Shown one piece after another: positions 32,621-42,940 of a DNA stretch of 59,605 nt (position 1 is the stretch's first letter; each line of letters starts with the position of its first letter). The notes under the pieces are model-generated. The model worked only from the letters and a program-made list of their open reading frames with translations, did no database searches and was not told the DNA's origin. The translations under genes and the position numbers were made by a program. Source of the stretch: Gammaproteobacteria bacterium (GTDB taxonomy: Bacteria; Pseudomonadota; Gammaproteobacteria; Arenicellales; Poriferihabitantaceae); NCBI GenBank assembly GCA_030590945.1, contig JAUVBY010000004.1, positions 1 to 59,605 on the forward strand, given 5' to 3'.

Positions 32621-34712
32621 CTTTATCTACGTTCAGATGAGAGATGTCTGCGACCTGCAGGAATAAATCACGTAGCGCGCCGAGCAGGCCAAGGCGATTA
32701 TCGCGAATCGTTTCATCGTCGTCCATTACACGAACACTATCAAAGAATGTATCTACCGGTGATTGCAGTCTGGCCAGTTCAGCCAGTCCTTCCGCGTATT
32801 GCTGGTTCTCAAACGCTACGCGCGTGCTGTTTTGTAGTGATTCCAGGACGCAGGCTAATTGCTGTTCAGCGCTTTCGGTCAGCAGGCTGGAATCGTACTG
32901 GCGGGTTTCAGTGCCCTGTTTTTTCAGGATATTGGCAATACGTTTATTGGCGGCCGCCAATGCGGACGCGGCCGATTTTTCGGATTCAAAAAACGCGCTG
33001 ACGGCGCGAATTCGGCGATCAAAATCATACACGCGCGCGGGTTCGACCGCGGCCACAGCGTTGAAGGTATTCGCATCGAAATCCTGAGCATAATAGGCAC
33101 GCAGTCGGTCCAGGATGAACTTTTTAACCTCAGCTTGCTTATTCTGTGTGCTTAAAAGGTCGTTCGATCCAGCATCTTTGTATGCGTCAGCGGTAATATC
33201 GAGCAGATTTTGCAGCGGTATATCCAGTTGCTTTTCGATCAGTATTCGCAATACACCCAGCGCTGCACGACGCAGGGCATAGGGGTCTTTTACACCGCTG
33301 GGTTTTTCACCGGTAGCGAAAATCCCCACCAGGGCATCCAGTCTGTCCGCCAGCGCCAGCGCGATGGCTTCTTTGGATTCGGGCAGTTTATCGCCGGCAA
33401 ATTTGGGCCAGTAATGCTGTTCTATCGCATCTGCTACGACGCTGTCTTCGCCATCATGCAAGGCGTAATATCGGCCCATGCTGCCTTGCAGGCTGGCAAA
33501 TTCACCCACCATGTGGCTGACCAGATCAAGCTTACACAGGTGGGCAGCGCGTTGCGTAGCCGTGGTATCGGCGCCGATCAATTCAGCCAGCTGGCCGCTG
33601 ATATATTGCAGGCGCCGGGTTTTATCCGCCATTGAGCCCAGTTTGACGTGAAACAACAGGTCTTCAAGGCGTTCAGCGTTATCTTCAAGCGGGTGCGATC
33701 TATCCTGCTCCCAGAAGAACTGGCCATCTGACAAGCGTGCGTTTAATACGCGCTCGTTACCCGTGAGTACTTTCTCCGGGGCCGTACTTTCAATATTACT
33801 GACGGTGATAAATGCCGGGAGCAGTTCGCCCCCGGTACCCGTCAGATGAAAGTATTTCTGGTGATCTTTCATCGACGCAATCAGGGCTTCTCGAGGTACT
33901 TCAAGAAAGGCCGGGTCAAATTTCCCCAGCAATGATACCGGCCATTCTACCAGGCCGGTGACTTCATCGAGTAGCGCCGGGTCAAGTACAGCGGTTCCGC
34001 CGGCATCACTGGCAAGCGACTCGCATTGCTGTTTGATTCGCGCCTGGCGGGTGGAAAAATCGGCCAGCACATAACAGCGTCGCAGTTCATCGCTATAGTC
34101 ATCTGCGTGGTTAATTACGATAATGTCGCGGTGGTGAAATCGATGGCCTCGAGAGGTGTTGCTTGCGTCAAGACCCAGTGCAGTCAGTTCAAGAACGGTT
34201 TCCCCGTGCAGCGCAATCAGCCAGTGAACGGGGCGCACAAACTCAACACTTTTATCTCCCCAGCGCATGCGTTTGGGAATGGGCAATTGTTTGATGGCGG
34301 CGTCCAGGGCTTCCTGCGCGCATTCGCTGATCGATTTTCCGGCGATGGTTTGCTCGAACACCAGCCACTCACCCTGGTCGGTCTTGTCTCTGCCCAGGTC
34401 AGCCACGTCCACACCACAGGATTTCGCGAAGCCCTGAGCTGCGCGGGTGGGCTCTCCGTTGTTATCAAAGGCGGCCGCCACGGCGGGGCCTTTTCGCATT
34501 TGTGAAAAATCTTTCTGGGTGTCCGCGACTTCGCTCATCAAGACCGCTAAACGCCGGGGGCTTGCGTACGCCTTGATTTGTGTTTCCCCGGAGAATAAAC
34601 CAGCGGTACGAAGTGATTCGCTAAGTGTGCTGCTAAACGCATCGGATAGTTTTTTCAGCGCTTTGGGCGGCAATTCTTCGGTGCCCAGTTCAATGAGTAG
34701 CGACTGGTTCAT
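32613..34712 (-). CDS. glyS: Glycyl-tRNA synthetase beta subunit
   Basis: The 699-residue subunit begins [19 protein letters not shown], the family start, and includes [16 protein letters not shown] residues and an anticodon-binding tail. With GlyQ it forms the alpha2beta2 enzyme that charges tRNA-Gly. Length agrees with the family (about 690). Its ATG overlaps the glyQ stop by four bases (ATGA). Confidence 0.97.
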   Translation of the reverse strand: MNQSLLIELGTEELPPKALKKLSDAFSSTLSESLRTAGLFSGETQIKAYASPRRLAVLMSEVADTQKDFSQMRKGPAVAAAFDNNGEPTRAAQGFAKSCGVDVADLGRDKTDQGEWLVFEQTIAGKSISECAQEALDAAIKQLPIPKRMRWGDKSVEFVRPVHWLIALHGETVLELTALGLDASNTSRGHRFHHRDIIVINHADDYSDELRRCYVLADFSTRQARIKQQCESLASDAGGTAVLDPALLDEVTGLVEWPVSLLGKFDPAFLEVPREALIASMKDHQKYFHLTGTGGELLPAFITVSNIESTAPEKVLTGNERVLNARLSDGQFFWEQDRSHPLEDNAERLEDLLFHVKLGSMADKTRRLQYISGQLAELIGADTTATQRAAHLCKLDLVSHMVGEFASLQGSMGRYYALHDGEDSVVADAIEQHYWPKFAGDKLPESKEAIALALADRLDALVGIFATGEKPSGVKDPYALRRAALGVLRILIEKQLDIPLQNLLDITADAYKDAGSNDLLSTQNKQAEVKKFILDRLRAYYAQDFDANTFNAVAAVEPARVYDFDRRIRAVSAFFESEKSAASALAAANKRIANILKKQGTETRQYDSSLLTESAEQQLACVLESLQNSTRVAFENQQYAEGLAELARLQSPVDTFFDSVRVMDDDETIRDNRLGLLGALRDLFLQVADISHLNVDKDA

Positions 34713-35587
34713 GCTGAAATCTCCCGGCCACGCGGGAAGCCCAGGGCTTCGCGACTCTCGTAGTAGGTTTTCGCCACCTGGCGTGATAAATTTCGTACGC
34801 GTCCGATAAAGCGCGCACGTTCGGTTACGCTGATCGCCTGGCGCGCGTCGAGTAAATTAAACAGGTGCGACGCTTTTAATATCTGTTCGTAGGCGGGTAG
34901 TGATACCTTATTTTCAATCGCCAGCAGGCAGGCTGTTTCAGCGGCATCAAATTGCCGAAATAGCTCGCTTACATTGGCCAGCTCAAAGTTGTATTTCGAT
35001 TGTTCGACTTCATTCTGGTGGAAAATGTCACCATAGCTATAACCATCCGTCCAGACCAGATCATAAACGCTATCGACGCCCTGAATGTACATCGCAATGC
35101 GTTCAAGGCCATAGGTGATCTCACCGGTCACCGGGCGGCATTCGAGCCCGCCAACCTGCTGAAAGTAGGTGAATTGTGTGACTTCCATGCCGTTTAGCCA
35201 AACCTCCCAACCCAGACCCCAGGCACCCAGTGTGGGTGAGTCCCAGTTATCTTCAACAAATCGCACGTCATTTTCCTGAAGATCCAGCCCCAACGCGCGC
35301 AAGGAATCGAGGTACAAATCCTGAATGTTGTCGGGAGAAGGTTTCAAAACCACCTGAAACTGATAGTAGTGTTGCAAGCGGTTCGGATTTTCACCGTAGC
35401 GCCCGTCTGTCGGGCGCCTGGAAGGCTGTACATAAGCCGCCTGCATTGGCTCGGGTCCGATGGAGTCCAGAAACGTCGCTCGATGAAACGTTCCCGCGCC
35501 AACTTCCATATCATAAGGCTGTAGCAGGATGCACCCCCGGTCAGCCCAGTATTGCTGCAGGGTCAGGATTATTTGCTGAAAAGTCAC
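34709..35587 (-). CDS. glyQ: Glycyl-tRNA synthetase alpha subunit
   Basis: The 292-residue subunit starts [19 protein letters not shown] and has the class II core: [48 protein letters not shown]. It holds the catalytic site of the enzyme. It heads the operon glyQ-glyS-mazG-like-gmhB. Confidence 0.98.
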   Translation of the reverse strand: MTFQQIILTLQQYWADRGCILLQPYDMEVGAGTFHRATFLDSIGPEPMQAAYVQPSRRPTDGRYGENPNRLQHYYQFQVVLKPSPDNIQDLYLDSLRALGLDLQENDVRFVEDNWDSPTLGAWGLGWEVWLNGMEVTQFTYFQQVGGLECRPVTGEITYGLERIAMYIQGVDSVYDLVWTDGYSYGDIFHQNEVEQSKYNFELANVSELFRQFDAAETACLLAIENKVSLPAYEQILKASHLFNLLDARQAISVTERARFIGRVRNLSRQVAKTYYESREALGFPRGREISA

Positions 35588-35718
35588 AACACAATCTGTT
35601 TGAAATAAAGGGGTGGATTATAATGCCCTGCCTGTGATGCTGCAAAAATCATTGTAGGGATTGGTTGCGGTATTTATTCGTTTTTGCGGGTCATTCAAAA
35701 TTGAGAGAAAAGTTGCTT

Positions 35719-36324
35719 ATGAGGAAATTTCCATCGGTAGTGCTGCTGCTATTGAGCCTGTCGCTGATTGCTTGTGGCGGTGGCGGTTCATCCAGTTCAG
35801 GTGGCAGTAGTTCAGGTGCTGCAAGTGCTGAAGTTACTAAAATAGTCGCGCTCGGAGATTCCATTGGTGCGCGGGGTTTAAACTGGCCGACGGTGGTCGG
35901 ACAAATGTCCGGAGTCAGTGTTTCCAACTACAGTCGTGATAGTTTGAAAACCACCGATTTTGTCGGTCGGGTAGAGGGCATCCTGGCCAGAGAAAAGCCT
36001 TCTCATTTGTTGATTCTGTTAGGTACCAATGATGCCAGGAGTGGCTCAGTGAGTGGCGCGATTTCAAATCTTCAGGTGATGGTAAATATCGCTAATTCGG
36101 CGGGCGTAGTAGTGATAGTGGGAACGGTTCCTCCCAACTTCAGGAGTGCGGCGGAAGATTCCAGGGCGGCTTCAATCAGTTCGGGTATACGTAATTTGAG
36201 TGGCGCCAGGATCGCCAATGTGAGAGAGAATCTGGGTGGCAACAAGGCTTATTTTCCAGATGGTTTGCATCCCAACTCTGCGGGTTCTCGTATTATCGGT
36301 GCCGCGTTCAATGATCAGTTGTGA
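35719..36324 (+). CDS. SGNH/GDSL hydrolase lipoprotein
   Basis: The ATG at 35719 gives a lipoprotein signal (MRKFPSVVLLLLSLSLIAC, lipobox LIAC) and a Gly/Ser linker. The domain has the SGNH blocks: ALGDSIG with the catalytic Ser, LLGTNDA with the Asn, and DGLHPNSAG with the Asp-His pair. It is a likely membrane-bound esterase or lysophospholipase-type enzyme. The longer upstream frame (from 35665) lacks a signal layout. Divergent from glyQ. Confidence 0.8.
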   Translation: MRKFPSVVLLLLSLSLIACGGGGSSSSGGSSSGAASAEVTKIVALGDSIGARGLNWPTVVGQMSGVSVSNYSRDSLKTTDFVGRVEGILAREKPSHLLILLGTNDARSGSVSGAISNLQVMVNIANSAGVVVIVGTVPPNFRSAAEDSRAASISSGIRNLSGARIANVRENLGGNKAYFPDGLHPNSAGSRIIGAAFNDQL

Positions 36325-36444
36325 TTTTTCAGAGATATGGCAGCAGAGCATATACTTTAAGTTTGTTCAGGTCAGTTGGTCACCCTGCATTTAAATCCGC
36401 TCTTATTCACTATCTGTAATGAGCGAATGTAATAAAATACGCCG

Positions 36445-38946
36445 ATGCTTAAATTGATAAAAATGGTCTTGAATGCTATTACCAGCGTGCTGGGTACTTT
36501 AATCGGGCGTGTGTTCGGCTTTTTAATGATGGCGGGTCTGTTTGTTGGTGTATTAATAGGCATCTATGTATTCGGTTTGCTCGATGAATTGCCGGATATT
36601 GAGCATGCTAATGAGATCGAGTTAAACGTGCCGCTTCGCATTTTTACCAGCGATGGCTTGCTGATCGGGGAATACGGCAACGAACGGCGCATCCCTGTGC
36701 TTATCCAGGATACGCCGCCCATCTTGCTGGATGCGATTATCTCCGCTGAGGATGACAGTTTTTACAGCCATTCAGGGGTTGATTACAAAGCGATACTGCG
36801 TGCGGTGCTGAGTAATGTTAAATCAGGCGGACGCGGCCAGGGTGCGAGCACCATTACCATGCAGGTGGCACGAAATTTCTTTTTGAGCAACGAAAAAACC
36901 TATGAGCGCAAACTCAAGGAAGTGCTGGTGGCGTTTAAGTTGGAGAAAAACCTCAGCAAGGCGCAGATCCTGGAGCTGTACATCAACAAAATATTCCTGG
37001 GTAATCGCTCTTATGGTTTTGCAGCGGCAGCGCAGACCTACTATGGCCAGCCATTGAATGAATTAAATCTGCCTCAGCTAACCATGCTCGCGGGTTTGCC
37101 TAAGGCGCCTTCAGCCTATAACCCTGTGCGTAATCAGAATCGCGCCCGACAGCGCCGTAATTATGTGTTGGATCGAATGCATACCTTAAAATTGATTGAT
37201 GATTTAAGCCACAGAGTGGCCAAAGCCGCACCCATCACCGCCAGCCTGCATCTGGCTGAACTGGATATGCAGGCCCCCTACGTTTCGGAGCTCGCGCGGC
37301 AGTATATGGTGGATCACTACGGCCGGGATGAAACCTATTCCAAAGGGTATAATGTCACGCTGACGGTCAATTCTGCGTATCAGCGATCGGCACGAAAGGC
37401 CATTCGTCAGGGTTTGCTGGATTACGATAGTCGTCACGGCTATCGGGGCGCAGCGGCAAATGTGGCACTTGATGAGATCGAACTTGAGGCGGATGAATTA
37501 TCTAAAGCCACCCAGGTATTACGTGATTATTCATCAAGCGCTGAACTGAAAGTTGCGCTGGTATCGCAGGTCGATGAGAAATCGGCGCTGGCGACGCTGG
37601 GAAACGATGAAAATATTATGCTTGAATGGCAAGGTATATCCTGGGCGCAGCCGTATAAAACACCCGACGCTATGGGGCCAAAACCTGAGAATGCGGCTTC
37701 AGTGCTTTCGGTTGGTGATGTAATTTATGTTCTGAAACAGGCCGATGAAAGCGAAGGCGAGCAAAAGAAGGAGGGAGGCTGGCGGTTGAGCCAATTACCC
37801 GAGATTTCCGGTGCAATGGTGACCCTGGACAGCAAAACGGGAGCGATTTTGTCAATGGTGGGTGGGTTTGATTACTATCTATCCAAGTTCAATCGCGCCG
37901 CCATGGCGCGCAGGCAGCTGGGCTCAAATATCAAGCCATTTATATATTCTGCGGCGTTGGAGCAGGGTTTAACACCAGCCAGCCGAGTGAGCGGAGCGCC
38001 AATCGTGGTTGAGAGTGGTGAGGAAGGGGTATGGCGCCCGGAGAACTATTCGAAAAAGTTTTTTGGCCCCACGCGTCTGCGAAAGGCTTTGACGCTGTCC
38101 CTGAACCTGGTGTCGGTTCGGCTGCTGCGCGCAATCGGGATCGACTATACCGTTGAATTTCTGCGCGGTTTTGGCTTTGAAGCATCGACGCTGCCCAAAA
38201 ATTTATCGCTGGCCCTGGGTAGTGCCTCGGTAACGCCTTTGCAGGTGGTGAGTGCCTATGCCACGCTTGCAAACGGTGGGCTCAAAACCCGACCTTTTCT
38301 AATTAAGGGGATTACCGATCGCGATGGCAACTATATTTCGAAAATAGAAACCAGCTGTGATCTGTGTTCTGTGCTGGATGAAGATACCCGGCCCTTTTCA
38401 AACCTGACGGATCTTGAGCTGGCTACGCCCTCGATTTCTCCTGAGGGTGATTTTCTGATTACGGATATGATGAAAAGTGTGATTACCTCGGGTACGGGGC
38501 GCAAGGCACTAGTGTTGGGGCGCAAAGATCTCTCGGGGAAAACCGGTACCACGAATAATTATCGCGATGCCTGGTTCTCCGGGTTTAACCCGGATGTGGC
38601 AACCAGCGTATGGGTAGGCTTTGATCAGCCCAGTTATCTGGGGCGCCGTGAGTCAGGTGCGGGTGCTGCATTGCCGATCTGGGTGAATCATATGCGTGAA
38701 GTGCTTAAAGATTATCCTGAGGCGCCGGCCGTAGCTCCGCCGGGCATCACCACCGCGTTTATCTCCAAACAGGATGCGGAATTGACTCACGCAGAGGACC
38801 CGGATGGTTTCTGGGAGTTTTTTGCGCTGGGCACACAACCGGGCCACTCTGAAAAGTACGTAAGCGGGCAGGACAATTTACCGGTTGCCCCACGCCCCGC
38901 TCAAACTGATACAGATACCGAAGTTGAATCTGAAGAGCTTTTTTAA
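36445..38946 (+). CDS. mrcA: Penicillin-binding protein 1A
   Basis: The 833-residue bifunctional enzyme has one N-terminal membrane helix (FLMMAGLFVGVLIGIYVFGLL). The glycosyltransferase domain follows (EDDSFYSHSGVD, GASTITMQVARN, then KILELYINKIFLGN-type residues). A middle OB-like insert lies about 300-450. The transpeptidase domain has the serine in RRQLGSNIKPFIY, SLN in LSLNLVS, and GKTGTTNN. It polymerises and cross-links peptidoglycan in the periplasm. Confidence 0.95.
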   Translation: MLKLIKMVLNAITSVLGTLIGRVFGFLMMAGLFVGVLIGIYVFGLLDELPDIEHANEIELNVPLRIFTSDGLLIGEYGNERRIPVLIQDTPPILLDAIISAEDDSFYSHSGVDYKAILRAVLSNVKSGGRGQGASTITMQVARNFFLSNEKTYERKLKEVLVAFKLEKNLSKAQILELYINKIFLGNRSYGFAAAAQTYYGQPLNELNLPQLTMLAGLPKAPSAYNPVRNQNRARQRRNYVLDRMHTLKLIDDLSHRVAKAAPITASLHLAELDMQAPYVSELARQYMVDHYGRDETYSKGYNVTLTVNSAYQRSARKAIRQGLLDYDSRHGYRGAAANVALDEIELEADELSKATQVLRDYSSSAELKVALVSQVDEKSALATLGNDENIMLEWQGISWAQPYKTPDAMGPKPENAASVLSVGDVIYVLKQADESEGEQKKEGGWRLSQLPEISGAMVTLDSKTGAILSMVGGFDYYLSKFNRAAMARRQLGSNIKPFIYSAALEQGLTPASRVSGAPIVVESGEEGVWRPENYSKKFFGPTRLRKALTLSLNLVSVRLLRAIGIDYTVEFLRGFGFEASTLPKNLSLALGSASVTPLQVVSAYATLANGGLKTRPFLIKGITDRDGNYISKIETSCDLCSVLDEDTRPFSNLTDLELATPSISPEGDFLITDMMKSVITSGTGRKALVLGRKDLSGKTGTTNNYRDAWFSGFNPDVATSVWVGFDQPSYLGRRESGAGAALPIWVNHMREVLKDYPEAPAVAPPGITTAFISKQDAELTHAEDPDGFWEFFALGTQPGHSEKYVSGQDNLPVAPRPAQTDTDTEVESEELF

Positions 38947-38980
38947 GCTTACCCGGCCTATGTCTGTAAGCAACGTTATT

Positions 38981-39763
38981 ATGATTTTATCTGCCGTTCG
39001 AGGTAGGGTCTTGATGCTGCTTTTGTGCGTGTTTCTGAGCGCGTGTGCGAGCATCGACTCAAAACAACAGGCAGCGCCTGAACTCGATGCAGGCGCCGGG
39101 CCAATTGTTAATCCTGATCCATTTGAGACGTTTAACCGGAAGGTTTACGTGTTTAATTCAGATTTTGATAAGGCGATTGGCAAACCTGTGGCCGATGTAT
39201 ACGTTAAGTATCTACCCATACCCGTGCGCCGTAGCATTGCTAATTTTTTCAATAACTTGTGGGAACCAAATTCAATCATCAACGCCTTATTGCAGGGCAA
39301 GTTTGAAAAGGCGGCAATGACGAGTTCACGTTTCATTCTCAATTCAACCGTGGGCCTGTTAGGCCTGTTTGACGTAAGTACTGTATTCGATATTCCACGG
39401 CAGCAGGAGGATCTGGGTCAGACGCTTGCGGTATGGGGCGTGAAGGACGGGCCATACCTGATGCTGCCTTTCCTGGGGCCGTCCAATATACGAGATGCGA
39501 CCACGCTTGGAGTTGAATGGGTCAGCACAGATTTGGTCCCGATTCTGTTTGATGGAACCGAACGCTGGCTGATCGGTGGCACCCGGCTGATTGATGCACG
39601 CGCCAGCGTATTGGGGCTCGAAGCAGCCTTGCAGTTTCAGGTTGATCCTTATGTTTTTCTGCGTGAGAGCTATCGCCAGTCGCGCCTGGTGCAAATTAAC
39701 GATGGTGTGCCTCCGTCCGAGGCGGAGGAAGATCCGTTCGAGGATGCACTGTTTGCTGAATAA
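38981..39763 (+). CDS. mlaA: MlaA (VacJ) outer-membrane lipoprotein
   Basis: The ATG at 38981 gives a lipoprotein signal (MILSAVRGRVLMLLLCVF, lipobox LSAC); starts at 38960 or 39013 are also possible. The mature part has the MlaA features: DPFETFNRKVYVFN, PVRRSIANFFNNLWEP, SRFILNSTVGLLGLFDVS, DLGQTLAVWGVKDGPYLMLPFLGPS. It takes phospholipids out of the outer leaflet of the outer membrane. The Mla ABC genes are not in the window, and the gene starts just after PBP1A. Confidence 0.92.
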   Translation: MILSAVRGRVLMLLLCVFLSACASIDSKQQAAPELDAGAGPIVNPDPFETFNRKVYVFNSDFDKAIGKPVADVYVKYLPIPVRRSIANFFNNLWEPNSIINALLQGKFEKAAMTSSRFILNSTVGLLGLFDVSTVFDIPRQQEDLGQTLAVWGVKDGPYLMLPFLGPSNIRDATTLGVEWVSTDLVPILFDGTERWLIGGTRLIDARASVLGLEAALQFQVDPYVFLRESYRQSRLVQINDGVPPSEAEEDPFEDALFAE

Positions 39764-39979
39764 CAATCCGAACCCGAATAAATCATGAATTACACCTGTT
39801 CTCACTTGTCTATAGATTCCGCGGCAACCATAGCTGATGATTTCAGGCTTCAATCGACCGTACACACGAGTACGGTGCTCAATCAGAATACTCACTGTGA
39901 AAACCCGTATAAAATTTCATGGCCTGCGTGACCATCAAGCGAATTCATGAAATATCCGGGCAAAATGGTAGAACAAGAT

Positions 39980-40819
39980 ATGCATGAATCAGGTATTTAC
40001 GCGGTCGGTGATATACAGGGCTGTCTGAAGCCGTTGCGAAGATTGATTATAAAAAGCCCGATTGATCTGCAGCGGGATCAACTTTGGTTTGCGGGAGACC
40101 TGGTTAGCCGGGGCCCGCAATCGCTGGAATCGTTGCGTTATATAAAAGCCTTATCGGAACAGATGGGCGAGCGTATGAAGGTGGTGCTGGGAAATCATGA
40201 TTTGCATTTGCTGGCGTTGGCGCACGGGGTGTGTAAAACAACGCTGACGCCCGGTATGGCGGAAATTCTGCAAGCCAGTGATCGCATTGAATTACTCGAA
40301 TGGCTGCGCCATCAGCCCTTGCTGGTAAGGGATGCCGCGAGCAAGTCAGTGCTGGTTCATGCGGGTGTGTACCCGGCCTGGCGCATCAAGCAGGCGGCGA
40401 AATATGCACGTGAGGTGGAGTCGATACTACATGGCCCGGATTTCTCCAAACTGCTCAAAAAAATGTACGGCAAGCGACCAACGAAATGGTCCGATGATTT
40501 ATCGGGCTGGGAGCGCTACCGTTTCATTATCAATGCAATGACGCGAATGCGATTCTGTACACGCAAAGGCGGGCTTAATTTTAGCTATGCCGGCGCCCCC
40601 GGCGGGCAGTCAAGATCCTTATATCCCTGGTATCAGCTGCCTGTTGTGCCGAGGAAGAACTGGCGGATTATTTTCGGGCACTGGTCCTCTGCGGGAGCGT
40701 GGTTTGATGGTAATCATATCGCGCTGGATAGTGGTTGTGTGTGGGGAGAGCAATTGACCATGGCACGCGTTGATTTACGCAAAATCGTTCTGTATCAAAC
40801 CAGCTGCCAATATGGATAG
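39980..40819 (+). CDS. apaH: Bis(5'-nucleosyl)-tetraphosphatase, symmetrical (ApaH)
   Basis: From ATG 39980 the product is 279 residues (MHESGIYAVGDIQG); the frame is open from 39947. The metallophosphatase motifs are present: GDIQG, GDLVSRGP, GNHDLHLLALAHG and GHWSSAGA with the later His. It hydrolyses Ap4A to two ADP. The last codons overlap the start of the pseudouridine synthase gene by eight bases. Confidence 0.9.
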   Translation: MHESGIYAVGDIQGCLKPLRRLIIKSPIDLQRDQLWFAGDLVSRGPQSLESLRYIKALSEQMGERMKVVLGNHDLHLLALAHGVCKTTLTPGMAEILQASDRIELLEWLRHQPLLVRDAASKSVLVHAGVYPAWRIKQAAKYAREVESILHGPDFSKLLKKMYGKRPTKWSDDLSGWERYRFIINAMTRMRFCTRKGGLNFSYAGAPGGQSRSLYPWYQLPVVPRKNWRIIFGHWSSAGAWFDGNHIALDSGCVWGEQLTMARVDLRKIVLYQTSCQYG

Positions 40820-41636
40820 CACCAAACAGATCCAACGCCTGGAGCAGCAGGTCAAAGCGGGAGAAGATGGCATAAAGGCGATTGATTTGCTTGCACAATC
40901 GGTGCCGCTGTCCAGGCAGAAGCTTAAACAGGCCATGGAAAAGGGCGGGATCTGGCTGAAAAAAGCCAAAGGAGGGCGGCGGCGTTTACGCCGCGCTAAG
41001 AGTTTACTGCATAAAGGTGATGTGCTGGAATTGCATTATGATGCGCATATACTTGCCACCGAAGCGCCTGCCCCTACGCTGGTTGCGGATAAAAATGCCT
41101 ATAGTGTCTGGTTCAAACCCGAAAACATGCTGTCGCAAGGATCAAAATTTGCGGATCATTGCGCGATTACGCGCTGGGTAGAAAAAAACCATACGCCCGC
41201 ACGCGCGGTATATCTGGTGCATCGCCTGGATCGCGCTGCCAGCGGATTAATCCTGCTGGCGCACGATCAGAAAACTGCAGCAAAATTATCTGAGTTATTC
41301 AGGTCGCGCAACATACAAAAACAATACCGCGTCGTTGTAAAAGGGCGCTTTGAGGAGGAGCTGCCCAGGCGCATTGATTTCCCTTTGGATGGCAAGGAGG
41401 CTGAGTCGGTGATTCTCTCGGCGCGTGCGGAAGAGGCGCAAAGTGAACTTACGGTCGAAATAAAAACGGGTCGCAAGCATCAAATTCGTCGTCATCTCAG
41501 CGAGTTGGGCTGGCCTGTATTGGGGGATACACTCTACGGCGATAAAAATGAGCGCGGATCGTTGATGCTGACAGCGAATTATTTGAGTTTTATCTGCCCG
41601 GTTACGAATGCCCCTGTCACCTATCGGCTTGATTAA
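40812..41636 (+). CDS. RluA-family RNA pseudouridine synthase
   Basis: The 274-residue enzyme starts at ATG 40812 (MDSTKQIQRLEQQ). An S4-like N-terminal region (LSRQKLKQAMEKGGIWL) precedes the catalytic domain with the active-site loop VHRLDRAASGL, which holds the catalytic Asp, and KTGRKHQIRRHLSELGWPVLGDTLYG near the end. The target base cannot be named from sequence. It overlaps apaH. Confidence 0.9.
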   Translation: MDSTKQIQRLEQQVKAGEDGIKAIDLLAQSVPLSRQKLKQAMEKGGIWLKKAKGGRRRLRRAKSLLHKGDVLELHYDAHILATEAPAPTLVADKNAYSVWFKPENMLSQGSKFADHCAITRWVEKNHTPARAVYLVHRLDRAASGLILLAHDQKTAAKLSELFRSRNIQKQYRVVVKGRFEEELPRRIDFPLDGKEAESVILSARAEEAQSELTVEIKTGRKHQIRRHLSELGWPVLGDTLYGDKNERGSLMLTANYLSFICPVTNAPVTYRLD

Positions 41637-41659
41637 GCGCCTTTTTATTAGTCAGAGCA

Positions 41660-42859
41660 TTGAAAAAAACTGAATTTGTGGTGTTAACCGCGTTGTTGAT
41701 GTCGCTGGTGGCGCTGGCGATAGACATGATCCTGCCTGCCTTACCCTTGCTCGTCGTTGAGTATTCCTTAAGCGATAGCAATCATGCGCAATACGTTATT
41801 TCATCGGTTTTCCTGGGGATGGTGGCTGGAAAGCTGTTGTTTGGTCCACTTTCAGATGCCTGGGGGCGCAAGCCTGCGATTTATATTGGGCTGGTGCTTT
41901 ATATCGGTGGTGCCGTCGTTTGCCTGCTGGCGAACGATTTTTCATTCTTTATCCTGGGTCGTGTTCTCCAGGGCGTGGGTGTGGCGGCCCCGAGGGTAGT
42001 AAGTATTGCGCTGATCAGGGATCGGTTCGACGGCCGTGAAATGGCGCGCATCATGTCTTTTATTATGATGGTGTTTATACTGGTTCCCGCCATTGCACCG
42101 GCGTTAGGGCAGGGTATTTTGAATTATTTTGGCTGGCAGGCCATGCTCTGGGTGTTTGTTCTGACAGGCTTGCTTAGCCTGATCTGGTTTGCCGTGCGTC
42201 AGCCGGAAACGCTGGTTCCCGAAAAGCGTCGGCCACTCGCTTTCTCAACTATTTTTTCCGCTATCAGGGAAGTAATTTCGCATCCGGCTTCTTTAGGTTA
42301 TGGTTTTGCGATTGGATTCGTTTTTGCCGGGTTCGTCGGCTATCTGGTTTCTTCCCAGCAAATCTACGATTTAATATATAACCGCGCTGCTGAGTTCCCC
42401 TACTATTTTGGGGCTCTGGCGTTAGTCATCGGCTCCGCTTCCATTGTGAACGCGCGCTTTGTTGTGCGGCACGGAATGCGCAAACTGTCGGTTTGGGCGC
42501 TGCTTGGGATATGCCTGTTTTCGATCATTGCCATTACGGTCGAATTCGCCTTTCCGGAACCACTGGTATTCCAGGGATTTGTGATCTATTGTTTGCTGAC
42601 ATTTTTTTGCATCGGCATATTATTCGGTAACCTGAATACCCTGGCCATGGAGCCACTGGGTCATATTGCCGGAATTGGTTCCGCTGTGGTGGGCGCCGGA
42701 TCAACTATCATTTCGCTGGTGCTTGGTACTCTGATCGGTCAGGCTATCAGCACCGATGTGATGCCGATGTTGCTGGGATTTTTGCTGATGAGTGTGGCGA
42801 CATTGGTCGCGTTCGCCTGGGTTGATCAAAAAATGATTAATCAGCCTATCCACCCATAA
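41660..42859 (+). CDS. Bcr/CflA-type MFS efflux transporter
   Basis: The 399-residue membrane protein has twelve helices and MFS motif A in GPLSDAWGRKPAIYIG, with a DHA1-type proline-rich motif C in VFILVPAIAPALGQ. Bcr/CflA proteins pump out small drugs such as bicyclomycin or chloramphenicol; the substrate here is unknown. The start is TTG at 41660; the next in-frame Met is 13 codons in. Confidence 0.82.
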   Translation: MKKTEFVVLTALLMSLVALAIDMILPALPLLVVEYSLSDSNHAQYVISSVFLGMVAGKLLFGPLSDAWGRKPAIYIGLVLYIGGAVVCLLANDFSFFILGRVLQGVGVAAPRVVSIALIRDRFDGREMARIMSFIMMVFILVPAIAPALGQGILNYFGWQAMLWVFVLTGLLSLIWFAVRQPETLVPEKRRPLAFSTIFSAIREVISHPASLGYGFAIGFVFAGFVGYLVSSQQIYDLIYNRAAEFPYYFGALALVIGSASIVNARFVVRHGMRKLSVWALLGICLFSIIAITVEFAFPEPLVFQGFVIYCLLTFFCIGILFGNLNTLAMEPLGHIAGIGSAVVGAGSTIISLVLGTLIGQAISTDVMPMLLGFLLMSVATLVAFAWVDQKMINQPIHP

Positions 42860-42940
42860 ATGTTCCCTTGTGTGAATGGCCTGATATAGGCGTGTTCCTG
42901 AGGTAAGATAAGCCGCCTCTTTTTAGTGGCAAACAACATC

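Noticed and set aside
39785..39931. 48-codon ORF between mlaA and apaH
   Set aside because: No ribosome site, and it contains an internal CCGTAC...GTACGG palindrome; likely spacer.
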